Source: Rhodanobacteraceae bacterium
Lineage (GTDB): Bacteria > Pseudomonadota > Gammaproteobacteria > Xanthomonadales > Ahniellaceae
Length of the DNA stretch: 64,000 nt
Reading direction: 5' to 3'
Assembly: GCA_016708465.1 (NCBI GenBank)
Contig: JADJFT010000008.1
Span: forward strand, 62,001 to 126,000
Shown: one piece after another, positions 18,483 to 30,008 of the stretch
Layout of the letters: every line of letters starts with the position of its first letter
Position numbering within the stretch: the first letter of the stretch is position 1
Made by a program: the position numbers and the translations under genes
Notes under the pieces: model-generated
Database searches by the model: none
Seen by the model: only the letters and a program-made list of their open reading frames with translations
What the model was told of the DNA's origin: nothing

Positions 18483-19993
18483 TCAGGCTGCTTCGGCCTT
18501 TGCCGCTTCCAGCGTCAGCCGCGGGCCATTCACGAGCGCATCGCGAACGCCGGCAAGAATCAAATCAGATTCTTCGCTAGTGATCGTAAATGGTGGCGTG
18601 AAGCGCAACGAATTGGTACCGCCGTGGATCACGCCGAAACCATGTTCACGCAGATATTCCTCGGTACTGCCGGTGCCGTAGCACTTGAAGTCTTTCGACA
18701 GTTCGGCGGAAAACAGCAGGCCGGTGCCTTGCACATTGGTGATTAGGCCTGGCATGTCTCTTGCGAGTTGCTCGAACTTCGCGATGAACTCGCGACCACG
18801 CTCGACGATGTTCGCACGCAGCGCCGGCGTCAGTGCGTCCAATACCGTGCAGGCGACATCCATCGCACGCGGGTTCGTGGTCATGGTGTTGCCGTAGATG
18901 CCCTTGCGATAGAGTTTCTCGGCGCGTTCACTCACCGCAAGTACCGAAAGCGGATACTGGCCGGCATTCAGCGCCTTCGAGTAGGTTTCCATGTCTGGCG
19001 CTTCGAGACCGGCAAATTCCGGATAGTCGACGACCGAGAGATGGCTGGTCGCGCGAATGCCGGCCTGGATCGAATCCATCAGCAGCAGCGTGTGATGTTT
19101 GCGGGTCAGTTCGAGCGCCGCAGCGTAGAATGCACGTGGCACGGCACGGCCGGGATTGCCTTCACCCATCACCGGTTCCATGAACATGGCTTCGATGTGG
19201 ATCTGCTCGCGCGCGGCGTCTTCGAAGGCCTTGTGCAGGGCTTCCACGTCATACGGTTCGACGGTGATGATGCTCGACTCGTGATGCTTGAAGCTGGCGA
19301 GATGGGTCGCGTAGGCGGTGCGCGAGGAATCCGAATACAGCGCCGGCAGTTCGGTGCGGCCGTGGAAGGCGCCCTTGACCGCGATGCGCTTGACCTTCCA
19401 GCCCGCGTGCGGCGCGCCTGGATCAGTCATCAGCTTCGTGTGCACGTCGGCAATGCGACCGGCCAGCGACACCGATTCCGATCCCGAATTCAGGCACAGG
19501 AACTTGCTGTAGGGACAGCCGCCACGGGTGTGGCCGATTTCCCGACGCAGCGCGCGCGTCAGTCGCAGTTGCGACAGGCTTGGTGTCATCACGTTCGCCA
19601 TCACGTGCGGCTGGCTCATCGCTTTCAATACCGAGTCCGGCGCGTGGCCGAAGCCGAGCATGCCGTAGCCGCCGGAATCATGAATGACGGCACCTTTGAG
19701 CGTGATCAACCACGGGCCGCGCCCGGCGATGGCGAGATAGGGATTGACGTTATCGTCGGCGTAGAAGTTCACGAAACCTTCCTGCACCGCCAGCATCTGT
19801 GCGGTTTCGTCCATCGCAACGATATCCGGGAAATCGGCCTGGATTTGCGCGAAGCGAGCGTGGGCGTCATCGATAGCGGTAGCAAGTTCCGGAAACGCGC
19901 CGCAAAGCGTTCGATGGTGGCATCGGATAGTCCGGTGGTACGTGCTTTTCCGCCAGCGTTACGCAGGACAGCGAGTTTTTCGATGAGCTTCAT
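18483..19993 (-). CDS. Class III (pyridoxal-phosphate) aminotransferase, frameshifted as read
   Basis: Encodes about 503 residues of an ornithine/lysine-type aminotransferase. The core begins NFYADDNVNPYLAIAGRGPW and has the PLP-phosphate loop NSGSESVSLAG, the cofactor ring Asp in LLLMDSIQAGIRAT, and the Schiff-base Lys in SKALNAGQYPLSVL. The first 35 or so codons (MKLIEKLAVLRNAGGKART from 19993) lie in a different frame; a missing base near 19897 (TTCCGGA, expected one more C) explains it. The class alone does not fix the substrate. The semialdehyde dehydrogenase at 22344 makes an omega-amino acid such as lysine plausible. It is upstream of the ATPase gene on the same strand and divergent from the DesK-like kinase. 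Confidence 0.85.
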
Positions 19994-20118
19994 GATTGCC
20001 TCCGGCCCGATGCATCTAGGCTTTTTAAATCAAAGGGTTGAACTATAAGGTTGGCAGGATACCAGCGCCGTTTTGACGCTGTAACCCCCGCCGTTTGAAC
20101 GCCCGCGATCTGACATCT

Positions 20119-20137
20119 GTCAAACGCCGGGTTTGAC
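20119..20137. repeat. Inverted repeat GTCAAAC-5-GTTTGAC in the divergent intergenic region
   Basis: Two 7-base arms with a 5-base spacer (GCCGG). The 9-mer TTTGACGCT occurs at 20132-20140 and again at 20072-20080, 60 bases apart, and GTTTGAAC occurs near 20093. The cluster lies between the aminotransferase and the two-component system, so it may be a binding site for the DesR-like regulator (inference). Confidence 0.5.
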
Positions 20138-20207
20138 GCTTGGCCGGCGGCGCGGCTTCGTGTCATCGCTATCATCGCCACGTCGCATTGTGCGGGGATG
20201 GATGTAG

Positions 20208-21383
20208 ATGATGGGCGAGATTCGCTGGTCGGACATCGAGGCGGGATTGCGGGCGCGTTTGCTGCCGCCGGTGATTCCGCCGGGGGCGATGCCATTTTTT
20301 TCGTTGTCCTACCTGTTGGTATTGTTCTTCCCGCTGGTGATGCCGCGTTTTCCGCCGGTGGATTGGACGACCACGCTGTTGTCGGTGCTGATGTTCCTGC
20401 CGATGTATTTCGGCTTCTATTGGCTGCGCGGCTGGCGCCGATTCGCGACGCTCGTCGGCATCGTTGCACTGGCGCTGGCAATTCTGCCGGCGAACTTGTT
20501 CGCGAATACGTATGTCATTTACGCCTGCATCCTTTCTGCGCACCTGAGCGTCGTCGAGATGCTGGGAATTTTCGTCGTTGCAAACGCGGCGCTGACCGGC
20601 ACGGTGTACTTGTTGGGTGGGCCAGCGACGACCATTGGTTTGGTCAATGTGCTGTCGGGCGGCATGGCCATGCTTGGCTGCCGCGCCTGGTACCAAAACG
20701 CGTGCAAGAATCAGGCGTTGAAGTTGTCGCAGCTTGAAGTGCAGCGCATTGCTGCACTCGCCGAGCGCGAGCGCATTGGCCGTGATCTGCATGATCTGCT
20801 CGGACATACGCTGTCCGTGATCGCATTGAAGTCGGAATTGGCCGCCAAACTCGTCGACCGCGACATCGATGCGGCACGTATCGAGATTAAGGAGGTCGAA
20901 CGCGTCACCCGCCAAGCCTTGTTCGAAGTGCGTCGCGCCGTCACCGGAATGCGCGCACACGGATTGCTCGCTGAACTCGCCAACGGCCGCGCGGCGCTCG
21001 CTTCAGCGCAAGTGCATTTCGACTATCAGGTGTTGCCTCAGGAATTGCCGACGCAGGCCGAAAACGTGCTCGCGATGTGCTTGCGTGAAGCGATCACCAA
21101 CATCATTCGCCACGCCCACGCGCGCCGTTGCCATGCTCGGCTTGAATGCGGCGAAGTCAGCGCGGTGCTTGAAATCAGCGACGACGGTGTCGGTGGCATG
21201 CGCGCCGAAGGCAATGGCCTGACGGGAATGCGCGAGCGCATAGAAGTGGCCGGCGGTCGGCTGCTGGTTGAATCGCAGAAGGATTGCGGTACGCAGTTGC
21301 GCATCGAATTGCCGCTGGCACATCCGGAACCGGAGGCGGCGCTCACTGCGGCTCGCCATCTCAAACTGGTGGCTTCGCGATGA
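20208..21383 (+). CDS. DesK-like sensor histidine kinase (HisKA_3 type)
   Basis: A 391-residue membrane kinase. Four or five hydrophobic helices (about residues 25-165) are followed by a HisKA_3 dimerisation domain with the phospho-acceptor His195 in ERIGRDLHDLLGHTLSV, then an HATPase_c domain (LREAITNIIRHAHA, DDGVGGM, GLTGMRERI). Absence of a sensory periplasmic domain suggests membrane state or an intramembrane stimulus, as for DesK, which senses lipid fluidity. The regulator gene overlaps its stop (ATGA). A second ATG at 20211 is an equal start candidate. Confidence 0.9.
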   Translation: MMGEIRWSDIEAGLRARLLPPVIPPGAMPFFSLSYLLVLFFPLVMPRFPPVDWTTTLLSVLMFLPMYFGFYWLRGWRRFATLVGIVALALAILPANLFANTYVIYACILSAHLSVVEMLGIFVVANAALTGTVYLLGGPATTIGLVNVLSGGMAMLGCRAWYQNACKNQALKLSQLEVQRIAALAERERIGRDLHDLLGHTLSVIALKSELAAKLVDRDIDAARIEIKEVERVTRQALFEVRRAVTGMRAHGLLAELANGRAALASAQVHFDYQVLPQELPTQAENVLAMCLREAITNIIRHAHARRCHARLECGEVSAVLEISDDGVGGMRAEGNGLTGMRERIEVAGGRLLVESQKDCGTQLRIELPLAHPEPEAALTAARHLKLVASR

Positions 21384-21982
21384 TCCGCGTCGTCATTGCC
21401 GAAGATCAGGCGATGGTGCGCGGTGCGCTCGCGGCATTGCTCAATCTCGAATCCGATATTGATGTCGTGGCCTGTGCCGGCGATGGCGAAGAAGCCTGGG
21501 AGATCACGCGCCGGCTGCGCCCAGATGTGTTGGTCACCGATATCGAAATGCCGAAGCAGACTGGGCTGGAACTAGCGAAAAAAGTGATTGATACCGGCAT
21601 GCCCTGCAAGGTGGTGATCTTGACGACGTTTGCGCGGCCGGGTTACTTGCGGCGCGCACTAGATGCCGGTGCTAGTGGTTATCTGCTGAAAGATTCGCCA
21701 GCCGAGAAACTTGCTGACGCCCTGCGCAAGGTCCATCGCGGCGGCCGCGCGGTCGATCCGGAACTAGCACTGGATGCCTGGAGCGAAGCTGATCCGCTGA
21801 GTGACCGTGAGCGCCAAGTGCTGCGTCTCGCGGGCGAAGGCGTGGCCGCCAATGACATCGCCGAACAACTCGGGCTGTCGCACGGTACCGTGCGCAATTA
21901 CCTGTCGGAAGCGATCGGCAAGCTCGGCGTCGAGAACCGCATCGAGGCGTATCGCATGGCACGGCAAAAGGGCTGGCTGTGA
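21380..21982 (+). CDS. DesR-like response regulator (REC-LuxR/NarL type)
   Basis: A 200-residue regulator. The receiver domain has Asp54 in DVLVTDIEMPK, an upstream acidic pair (IAEDQAMV), and the conserved Lys in GYLLKDSPAEKL. The C-terminal helix-turn-helix reads LSDRERQVLRLAGEGV and LGLSHGTVRNYLSEAIGKLG. It is the partner of the upstream kinase and translationally coupled to it. The target genes are unknown. The inverted repeat at 20119 in the shared upstream region is the nearest candidate site. Confidence 0.93.
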   Translation: MIRVVIAEDQAMVRGALAALLNLESDIDVVACAGDGEEAWEITRRLRPDVLVTDIEMPKQTGLELAKKVIDTGMPCKVVILTTFARPGYLRRALDAGASGYLLKDSPAEKLADALRKVHRGGRAVDPELALDAWSEADPLSDRERQVLRLAGEGVAANDIAEQLGLSHGTVRNYLSEAIGKLGVENRIEAYRMARQKGWL

Positions 21983-21986
21983 GTTG

Positions 21987-22280
21987 TCAGCCCTGTGCCG
22001 CGGCGTAGGCGAGGAACGCTGCCACGCCGCCGAAGAAAATAGCGAACAGGACAATCAGCGCGACGGTCAAGGTGAGTTGCAGGTAGCCGAGCACCAATCC
22101 GGCGATCGCCATGCCGTCGCCGTCGAGTTGTCCGTTCGAGCGACGGATTTCGCCACGAGCGATGTGCCCGCATACCACCGCCGCGATCGCACCCAGTACC
22201 GGCACCATGAACCAGGCGACGACACCGAACACCAAACTGAGGATCGCGGATGTGCTGTTCGGGCGGGCCGGGATCGTCAT
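21987..22280 (-). CDS. DUF4190-type small membrane protein
   Basis: Encodes 97 residues with two hydrophobic helices (LSLVFGVVAWFMVPVLGAIAA and GLVLGYLQLTLTVALIVLFA). The conserved GHIARGEIRRS linker and a GxxxAIAGLVLGY motif match DUF4190 proteins. Function is unknown. It ends 5 bases from the response-regulator stop on the other strand. Confidence 0.75.
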   Translation of the reverse strand: MTIPARPNSTSAILSLVFGVVAWFMVPVLGAIAAVVCGHIARGEIRRSNGQLDGDGMAIAGLVLGYLQLTLTVALIVLFAIFFGGVAAFLAYAAAQG

Positions 22281-22343
22281 ATCTGCATCATCCGCATGAA
22301 TTTTTCGGCGTCAAGTGGTGTTGCCGATCTGCCATCGCGACGA

Positions 22344-23882
<1,539 letters not shown>

Positions 23883-23909
23883 GGAACACTCCAGAAAAAT
23901 TCGAAAGGA

Positions 23910-23986
23910 TGGCGGCCCCGACACGATTCGAACGTGCGGCCTCGCCCTTAGGAGGGGCGCGCTCTATCCAACTGAGCTACAGGGCC
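23910..23986 (-). tRNA. tRNA-Arg (anticodon CCT)
   Basis: A 77-nt cloverleaf on the minus strand starting GGCCCTGTAGCTCAG and ending with CCA encoded at 23910-23912. The anticodon stem CGCCC/GGGCG encloses CTCCTAA, giving anticodon CCT, which reads AGG. The T arm has GTTCGAATC. Acceptor strands pair along seven positions with one G-T pair. Confidence 0.96.
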
Positions 23987-24020
23987 ATTAACCGGGCATT
24001 GTAGCCGGTACTATGGGCGC

Positions 24021-24755
24021 ATGGTCCTGAACCTCGCTGCCTATCATTTTGTCGCCATTTCCGATCCAGACCAACTGGCGCGGCAACTGCAAGAACGCTT
24101 CGAAGCCGCATCATTGCGCGGTACCGCCTTGGTCACGCCGGAAGGTATCAATCTGTTCCTCGCTGGGGAACCGGAAGTATTGCGCGGCGTCGTCGCCTGG
24201 CTGCGCGAGGACGCTCGTTTTGCCGGCCTGGTCGTGAAATGGAGCGAGAGCGAGCAGTTGCCGTTCAAGCGTCTGCGCGTCAAGCGCAAGCGCGAGATCA
24301 TCAGCTTTCGCAAGGATGGACTGGATCCAATCGGTGCACGTGCGCCGGCGGTTGATCCGACGACATTGAAGCGCTGGCTGGAGCAGGGTCGCGATGATGC
24401 CGGTCGCGACATCGTGATGGTCGACACGCGCAATGCGCAGGAAGTCGACTACGGCACTTTCGAAGGCGCTTTGACCTTGCCGATCGCGAAGTTCACCGAG
24501 TTGCCGGAGGCGCTAGAACCGCATCGAGAGATGTTGTGCGACAAGACGCTGGTCAGCTTTTGTACCGGGGGCATCCGCTGTGAAAAGGCGGCGATCTGGA
24601 TGCAGCAGGCCGGTTACACCAACGTCTACCAACTCGATGGCGGCATCCTTGGCTATTTCGAACAAGTGGGTGGTTACGGCTATCGTGATCGCTGCTTCGT
24701 GTTCGACGCGCGCGTGGCGCTTGATCCAGCCCTGAAGCCGATGGGCGGCAGTTGA
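24021..24755 (+). CDS. trhO: tRNA U34 hydroxylase TrhO (rhodanese-domain protein, YceA family)
   Basis: Encodes a 244-residue protein of the YceA/TrhO family, which hydroxylates uridine-34 of tRNAs to 5-hydroxyuridine with oxygen. The N-terminal acylphosphatase-like domain (VTPEGINLFLAGEPEVL) precedes a rhodanese domain (VDTRNAQEVDYGTFEGAL) with the catalytic-loop Cys in SFCTGGIRCEKAA. Normal length for the short form. It starts 35 bases from the tRNA-Arg gene, divergently. Confident. Confidence 0.93.
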   Translation: MVLNLAAYHFVAISDPDQLARQLQERFEAASLRGTALVTPEGINLFLAGEPEVLRGVVAWLREDARFAGLVVKWSESEQLPFKRLRVKRKREIISFRKDGLDPIGARAPAVDPTTLKRWLEQGRDDAGRDIVMVDTRNAQEVDYGTFEGALTLPIAKFTELPEALEPHREMLCDKTLVSFCTGGIRCEKAAIWMQQAGYTNVYQLDGGILGYFEQVGGYGYRDRCFVFDARVALDPALKPMGGS

Positions 24756-24888
24756 GCGGCGATCTGATTGCTCCTTGAGCAACAGGTTTCGGCGGCAGCG
24801 TGATCGTGGGCACGCGCGTTCGCCAAATCGCTGCGGTAGGATCGGCGCTCGTTCACCGTCTTTTGCCTGAATCTTGGGGGATTTGTCC

Positions 24889-27800
24889 ATGAAGTCGAAG
24901 TTTGCGCGTACGCCGCTTGCACTTGCCATTTCATTGCTGTTGTCGCAGGCGGCCACTGCCGCGCTGTTCGAGCCGGTTGATCTTTCGTTGTCGACTTCAG
25001 CCAAGGCCGGCACGGTGGGCGAAGACACGGCTCGTCTAAGTATTCCGATGCGGCCGCTGCTGGCTGGCTACGATGCCAAAAAGCTCGATGCCGAATCCAT
25101 CGCGCGCGCCCATCTCGGCATGATGTTTTCGCAACAGGAAGCTGCCAAGTCTTCGCTGGAATCATTTGAACTCGGTTCTGTGAGTGCGCTCGAGAATGGT
25201 GCGAACCTGGTTCAGTTCAAGCGTCGTGTGAACGGAATCGACGTCTTCCGCGAAGAGGTCGGGCTGCTGCTCGATGGCGACGCAAGATTGGTGGCATTCC
25301 GTGGCCATGGTGCGTTATTCGCGCCCACGGCTGCGAAGTCGCTCGCGGTGTTCGGCCTTTCTGCTGTGGACGCGGCGGCCGTTGCCCTTTCGGACTACGG
25401 TTACGACGCTGGCGTGATCAAGCAGTCACTGCAGGTCGGACGCAACGAAGGCGACTACCAGTGGTACGACACTGCGCGCGGGCTGCGCAGCGCCGCCGGT
25501 GCCGTGAATTATCGCCCGGTGCGGACCAAGCCGGTCTATTTCCCCAGCGCTGCCGCCGGGCTGGTTCCTGCCTACTATGTCGAGACGCAGGTGCAACCTG
25601 ACGAGCGCATGGCAGCGGAGTATTACGCCCATGTCATCAGCGCCGTCGATGGGCGCGTGCTGTTCCGTCACAGCCAGCAGGCGGATGGCAGTCCATCGGA
25701 TATTTACACCTATCGCATCTGGGGTGAGGCGACGGCGGATGGTTGGCCACAGCCATCGCCCTATGGCCGCAACGACACCCCGCATCCGACTGGACTGCCT
25801 GGTTTCGTGCCATCGTTTGTTGCGCAGACCGACGTCACCATCCGCAACAAGCCCTTCTCGATGAACGACCCATGGTTGCCAACCGCGGCCTCGGTGACGA
25901 CCGGCAACAATGCCGATGGTTATGCCGACTTGGGCGGGGTTGACGGGTTCGACGCCGGCGATCTGCGTGCGGCGACCACGGCCACAAACCAGTTCCTGCA
26001 TACCTACAACACCGCGCTCGAGCCAGCTTCGTCCAACACGCAGATCATGGCGTCGGTGGTGCAACAGTTCTACTGGAACAATTGGCTGCACGACGACTAT
26101 TACGATTCCGGTTTCGCCGAAGTCAACGGCAACGCACAGAGCAACAATTTTGGCCGTGGCGGCCTCGGCAGTGATCGCATCCTTTCGGAAGGTCAAGACA
26201 ACACCGGCACCTGTGCGCCGACCTGTGCGAATAACGCCAACATGTCGACGCCGGCCGACGGCAGCTCGCCGCGCATGCAGATGTACGTGTTCAGTGCGGT
26301 GGCTCCGCACACGCTGACTTTCAATAGCGTTGGCTACAACCATGGCACGGCCTCCTTTGGCGCGCAGTCCTTCAACATACCAGCGACGTGGTTCAGGCGT
26401 TGACGGCCGCCAGGCCCGACAACGACGATGTGTACCGCGTTCACCAATGGGCGGCCATCGCCGGCAAGATTGCTCTTATCGATCGAGGAACCTGCAATTT
26501 TGTACGTGCTAAGGTCAAGAACGCGCAGATGCCGGCGCGGTAGGCGTCATCCTCGGCAATGTCGCCAGTTCGCCCATCCGGGCCTCACCCGCAGGCATGC
26601 GCTGGAACAACCGAGGTTGGCATCACGATCGGTGCGATGTCGGTGAATCTGGCGGATGGCGAAATCATCCGTACGCAACTCGGTGACGCCAACCCCGATA
26701 CCGCGACAATGTTCCGCGGCACCGGTGTGGGCCGTGACGGCACTCAGGACGGCGCCGTTATCGCGCATGAGTGGGGCCACTATCTCAGCAATCGCTTGGT
26801 ATCGAATTCCAGTGGGCTTTCGAACAACCAGGGCCGCTCGATGGGCGAGGGCTGGGGTGACTTCAGCGCCCTGATGGCGATGGTCAAGGAAGAAGACCGC
26901 GCCGGTGGACCGAATCCGGACTTCTCCGACCTCTACACGATCGGCAGCTACGCGTCGGGTGATTCCTATTTCGCGATCCGTCGTTACCCGTATTCGACCC
27001 AAATGGGCAAAAACCCGCTGATGTTCCGGCACATCGTGAATGGCGTCGCCTTGCCCGCCAGCCCGGCGCCGGCCTTCGGGGCCAACGGCGCGAGCAATTC
27101 GGAAGTGCATAACGCTGGTGAAGTCTGGGCTGCGGCGTTGTGGGAGTGCTACGCCGGCCTGCTGAATGACACGCCTCGCTTGACCTTCCAGCAGGCTCGT
27201 CAGCGCATGAAGGGATATCTGGTGGCAGGTCTCAAGCTCACGCCGCCGGCACCGACGTTCACCGAAGCACGCGACGGTGTCCTTGCCGCGATCGTTGCCC
27301 AGAGTGCTGCCGACTTCGAGATTTGCGCGGCTGGATTTGCGAAGCGCGGTATGGGCATGCTCGCGGTGTCGCCGCCGCGTGAGTCGACCACGAATGTCGG
27401 TGCCGTCGAAGATACGACGATCGGTGGCGACCTCGCCGCGACGGGTGTGTCCGGAGACGATGACAGCGCCTGTGACAATGACGTCTATCTCGATCTTGAC
27501 GAAAGCGGCAGCCTCAGCATCGATGTACGCAATATCGGCTGGGTTTCGCTGGCGGGCGGTTCCGTATCGGTGACCGCTAACCATGCCGGGCTGGCGTTCC
27601 CGACAGGTAACTCGACCTCGCTTGCAGCGAGCACGCCCTACCAGTCACAGAGCGTGAATGTGCCGATTCGCTTGGATTCGGTGCCATTCAGTCGCATGGT
27701 GCAATTCACGGCGACACCGACCGAAGGCACGATCATCAATCCGCCGGGTACGCCGCGAATCGTCAACGTGCGCGTCGCCACGAACGAGGTTGCCGCGATG

Positions 27801-28424
27801 TCGGCGACGGAAAACTTCGATGCCAATCTCTACCCGTGGTCGACCGCGCTGTCCAATGGCGCCACGGCCAACTTCGCGTGGTATCGCACGGAGCTGGATG
27901 CCAGCGGCAATCGCGTGGCGATTGGGCCGGATAGTGGAGGGGCCGGCTCGTCGTCGCTGGTCTCGGACCCGATCCTGGTTGGTGCCGGAACATTCACGAT
28001 CACGCTGGCGCACCGTTACCAATTTGAAGGCGGCACAGCGGGTGACCCGACGTTCTGGGATGGCGGTCAGATCGAAATCAGCACGGATGGCGGTTCGAAT
28101 TGGACTTCGATCGGCGGTGCCGCGTATGACGGGACGATCAATGGCGCTTCGGGTAATCCGCTGCAGGGTCAGTCGGCCTTCGGCGGCACCAGCACCGGCT
28201 ATCCCGCCACGATGGTCGATACGCTGAATCTGGGTACGACCTACGCTAGCCAGACGGTGCGCTTGCGCTTCACCGTCGGTACTGACATGGCGGCCGGGGC
28301 ACCAGGCTGGGAACTGCATTCGGTGGCACTCAGCGGCGCTGGTACGCCGTTCGCGTTGCTGGTTCCGCAGGGTAATTCCTGCTCGCCCACGGGCGACGTA
28401 ATGTTCGAAAACAGCTTCGAGTAA
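24889..28424 (+). CDS. Secreted M36 (fungalysin-type) zinc metalloprotease with PA domain, frameshifted as read
   Basis: Encodes about 1178 codons of an exported protease. ATG at 24889 gives the signal peptide MKSKFARTPLALAISLLLSQ. An FTP-like propeptide (about 95-240) precedes the catalytic domain, which is interrupted by a PA insert (KIALIDRGTCNFVRAKVKNA). The zinc site is HEWGH at 26766-26780, with the third ligand Glu in MGEGWGDF. A C-terminal concanavalin/MAM-like domain (about 27950-28350) resembles that of the subtilase at 4707, and the protein ends GDVMFENSFE. Frame breaks occur near 26385 (ACATACC, probably a lost C), near 26530 (probably a lost A in CAGAATGCC), and between 26540 and 26620. 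All lie in 240 bases around the PA insert. Confidence 0.88.
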
Positions 28425-28430
28425 TCACTG

Positions 28431-28461
28431 CTACCCGGTGGCCTGAACGGTCACCGGGTAG
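28431..28461. terminator. Hairpin between convergent M36 protease and ppx genes
   Basis: Perfect 10-bp stem CTACCCGGTG/CACCGGGTAG with an 11-base loop, just after the M36 stop and 27 bases from the ppx stop. No T run on the plus strand, so it may work as a bidirectional terminator or transcript-end stabiliser. Confidence 0.6.
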
Positions 28462-28487
28462 CGGCCTGCCGAGCATTGGTGTTGCGA

Positions 28488-30008
28488 TCAGGCGGTTTTC
28501 ACAACCAGCTTGAATTCGATTGCCGCGAGGTAGTCTTTTTCCTGTTCCAAATCAGTCTGCGTCAGCGGATGTGACTGTAGCCAGCGTTCCGGTAGCGTCA
28601 GTCGTAGTCCGCGTTCACTGCCCTCAATTGCGAGTTTGGGCACGCGTTCGTCAACACGTGAACGATGTAGCAACGCGGCCAAACGCAACAGAACGATCAA
28701 GCGTTCTGCCTGCGGCGCAGCGCGAGCCGGTAGAGATTTCAGCTCCTTGAGTGGAATTCCGCGCCGATGACCGCGCACGACCACGGCCAGCGTCTGCTGT
28801 TCGAGGCGGGTGAAACCGGCGAGATCGGAATGCGCGAGGATGTATTCGGCATGCTGGTGATGTTGACTGTGCGCGACCGCCAAGCCGATTTCGTGCACGC
28901 GCGCCGCAAAATGCAGCAAGGTGCGATGGGCTTCATCAAGCTTCCAGTGTTCGGCGACCGCATCGAACAGCGTCAGTGCGCTGCGTTCGACACGTTCGGC
29001 ATGGACTTCGTCGACGCTATAGCGTTGGCACAGCGCCTGGATTGTCGCTTCGCGCGTATCGCTGTGTTCGGCACGACCGACCATATCCCAGAGTAGTCCG
29101 TCGCGCATGGCCGTCTCACAGGCCTGCATCGACTTGATTCCAAGCGTATCGATGACCGCATGCAGGATGATTGCGCCGCCCGCGATCACGCTGCGACGCT
29201 CGTCGCTCAGGCTGGGTAGCTTGATCGTATCGATATGACCCGCTTTGATCATGCTGTCGCGGATTTCTTCCAGCACCGCACGGGTGATGACGCCATCCTT
29301 GTCGCCGAGTTTGTGCGCGACGTCGCCAATCGCCTTGATCGTGCCGGACGAACCCCAGCACTCCTTCCAGCCGCACGCTTTGTAGTCCGCTGCGAACTGT
29401 TGCAGTTCCAGCGCGATACTGGCGTGGGCATCGTCGTAACGCTTGCGCGTGATTTCGCCGTCGGGGAAATACTTCAAGGTCGAAGCGACACAGCCCATCT
29501 GCAGACTTTCGCGCTCGATCGGTGCATGGCCTTCGCCGATGATGAATTCAGTTGATCCACCGCCGATATCGACGACGAGTCGACGCTTGCGGCTTTCCGG
29601 AATGCCGTGTACCACACCGAGATAGATCAAGCGCGCTTCTTCGCGACCGGAGACGATTTCGATCGGATGCCCGAGCGCAGTTTCCGCCGCAATCAGAAAC
29701 GCACGCGGAGATTTCAGTTTGCGCACGGTATTGGTACCGACCGCCCAGACGCGGTCGTCCGGCAGGTGCGCAATGCGCTGCCCGAACTGTGCGAGGCAGG
29801 TCAATGCCTGACGGCGCTTGTCATTGCTCAGGGAGCCGTCCTCGCCGAGGCCGGCCGCGAGGCGCACCGTTTCGCGCAGACGGTCGATGACTTGCAATTG
29901 CCCGCGTTCATAGCGTGCGACAACCAGATGGAAGCTGTTCGATCCGAGATCGACTGCGGCCAGTTCTTCGCCTTCGGGCAGAAGTGTCTGCACGGCGGTT
30001 ATCCGCAC
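28488..30008 (-). CDS. ppx: Exopolyphosphatase (Ppx/GppA family)
   Basis: Removes terminal phosphate from polyphosphate (or pppGpp). About 506 residues when started at the GTG at 30008, which overlaps the end of ppk1 and gives the usual length. A longer open frame runs up to 30098 but lies inside ppk1. The actin-like ATPase fold is clear: AAVDLGSNSFHLVVARYE, VDIGGGSTEFIIGEG, and GSSGTIKAIGD. The C-terminal HD-like domain is present (FAARVHEIGLAVAHSQHHQH). Co-transcribed with phoB, phoR and ppk1. Confidence 0.93.
   Translation of the reverse strand: MRITAVQTLLPEGEELAAVDLGSNSFHLVVARYERGQLQVIDRLRETVRLAAGLGEDGSLSNDKRRQALTCLAQFGQRIAHLPDDRVWAVGTNTVRKLKSPRAFLIAAETALGHPIEIVSGREEARLIYLGVVHGIPESRKRRLVVDIGGGSTEFIIGEGHAPIERESLQMGCVASTLKYFPDGEITRKRYDDAHASIALELQQFAADYKACGWKECWGSSGTIKAIGDVAHKLGDKDGVITRAVLEEIRDSMIKAGHIDTIKLPSLSDERRSVIAGGAIILHAVIDTLGIKSMQACETAMRDGLLWDMVGRAEHSDTREATIQALCQRYSVDEVHAERVERSALTLFDAVAEHWKLDEAHRTLLHFAARVHEIGLAVAHSQHHQHAEYILAHSDLAGFTRLEQQTLAVVVRGHRRGIPLKELKSLPARAAPQAERLIVLLRLAALLHRSRVDERVPKLAIEGSERGLRLTLPERWLQSHPLTQTDLEQEKDYLAAIEFKLVVKTA

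Noticed and set aside
18768..20048. A 426-codon open frame on the plus strand opposite the aminotransferase gene
   Set aside because: It is an antisense shadow of a well-conserved coding sequence in high-GC DNA, with no recognisable domain and no clear ribosome-binding site.
20072..20140. Repeats in the divergent region as the start of a CRISPR array
   Set aside because: Only two short unequal repeats 60 bases apart and no further copies.
24768..24782. TTGCTC/GAGCAA hairpin after trhO as a terminator
   Set aside because: Short stem with a 3-base loop and no T run; I could not support it.
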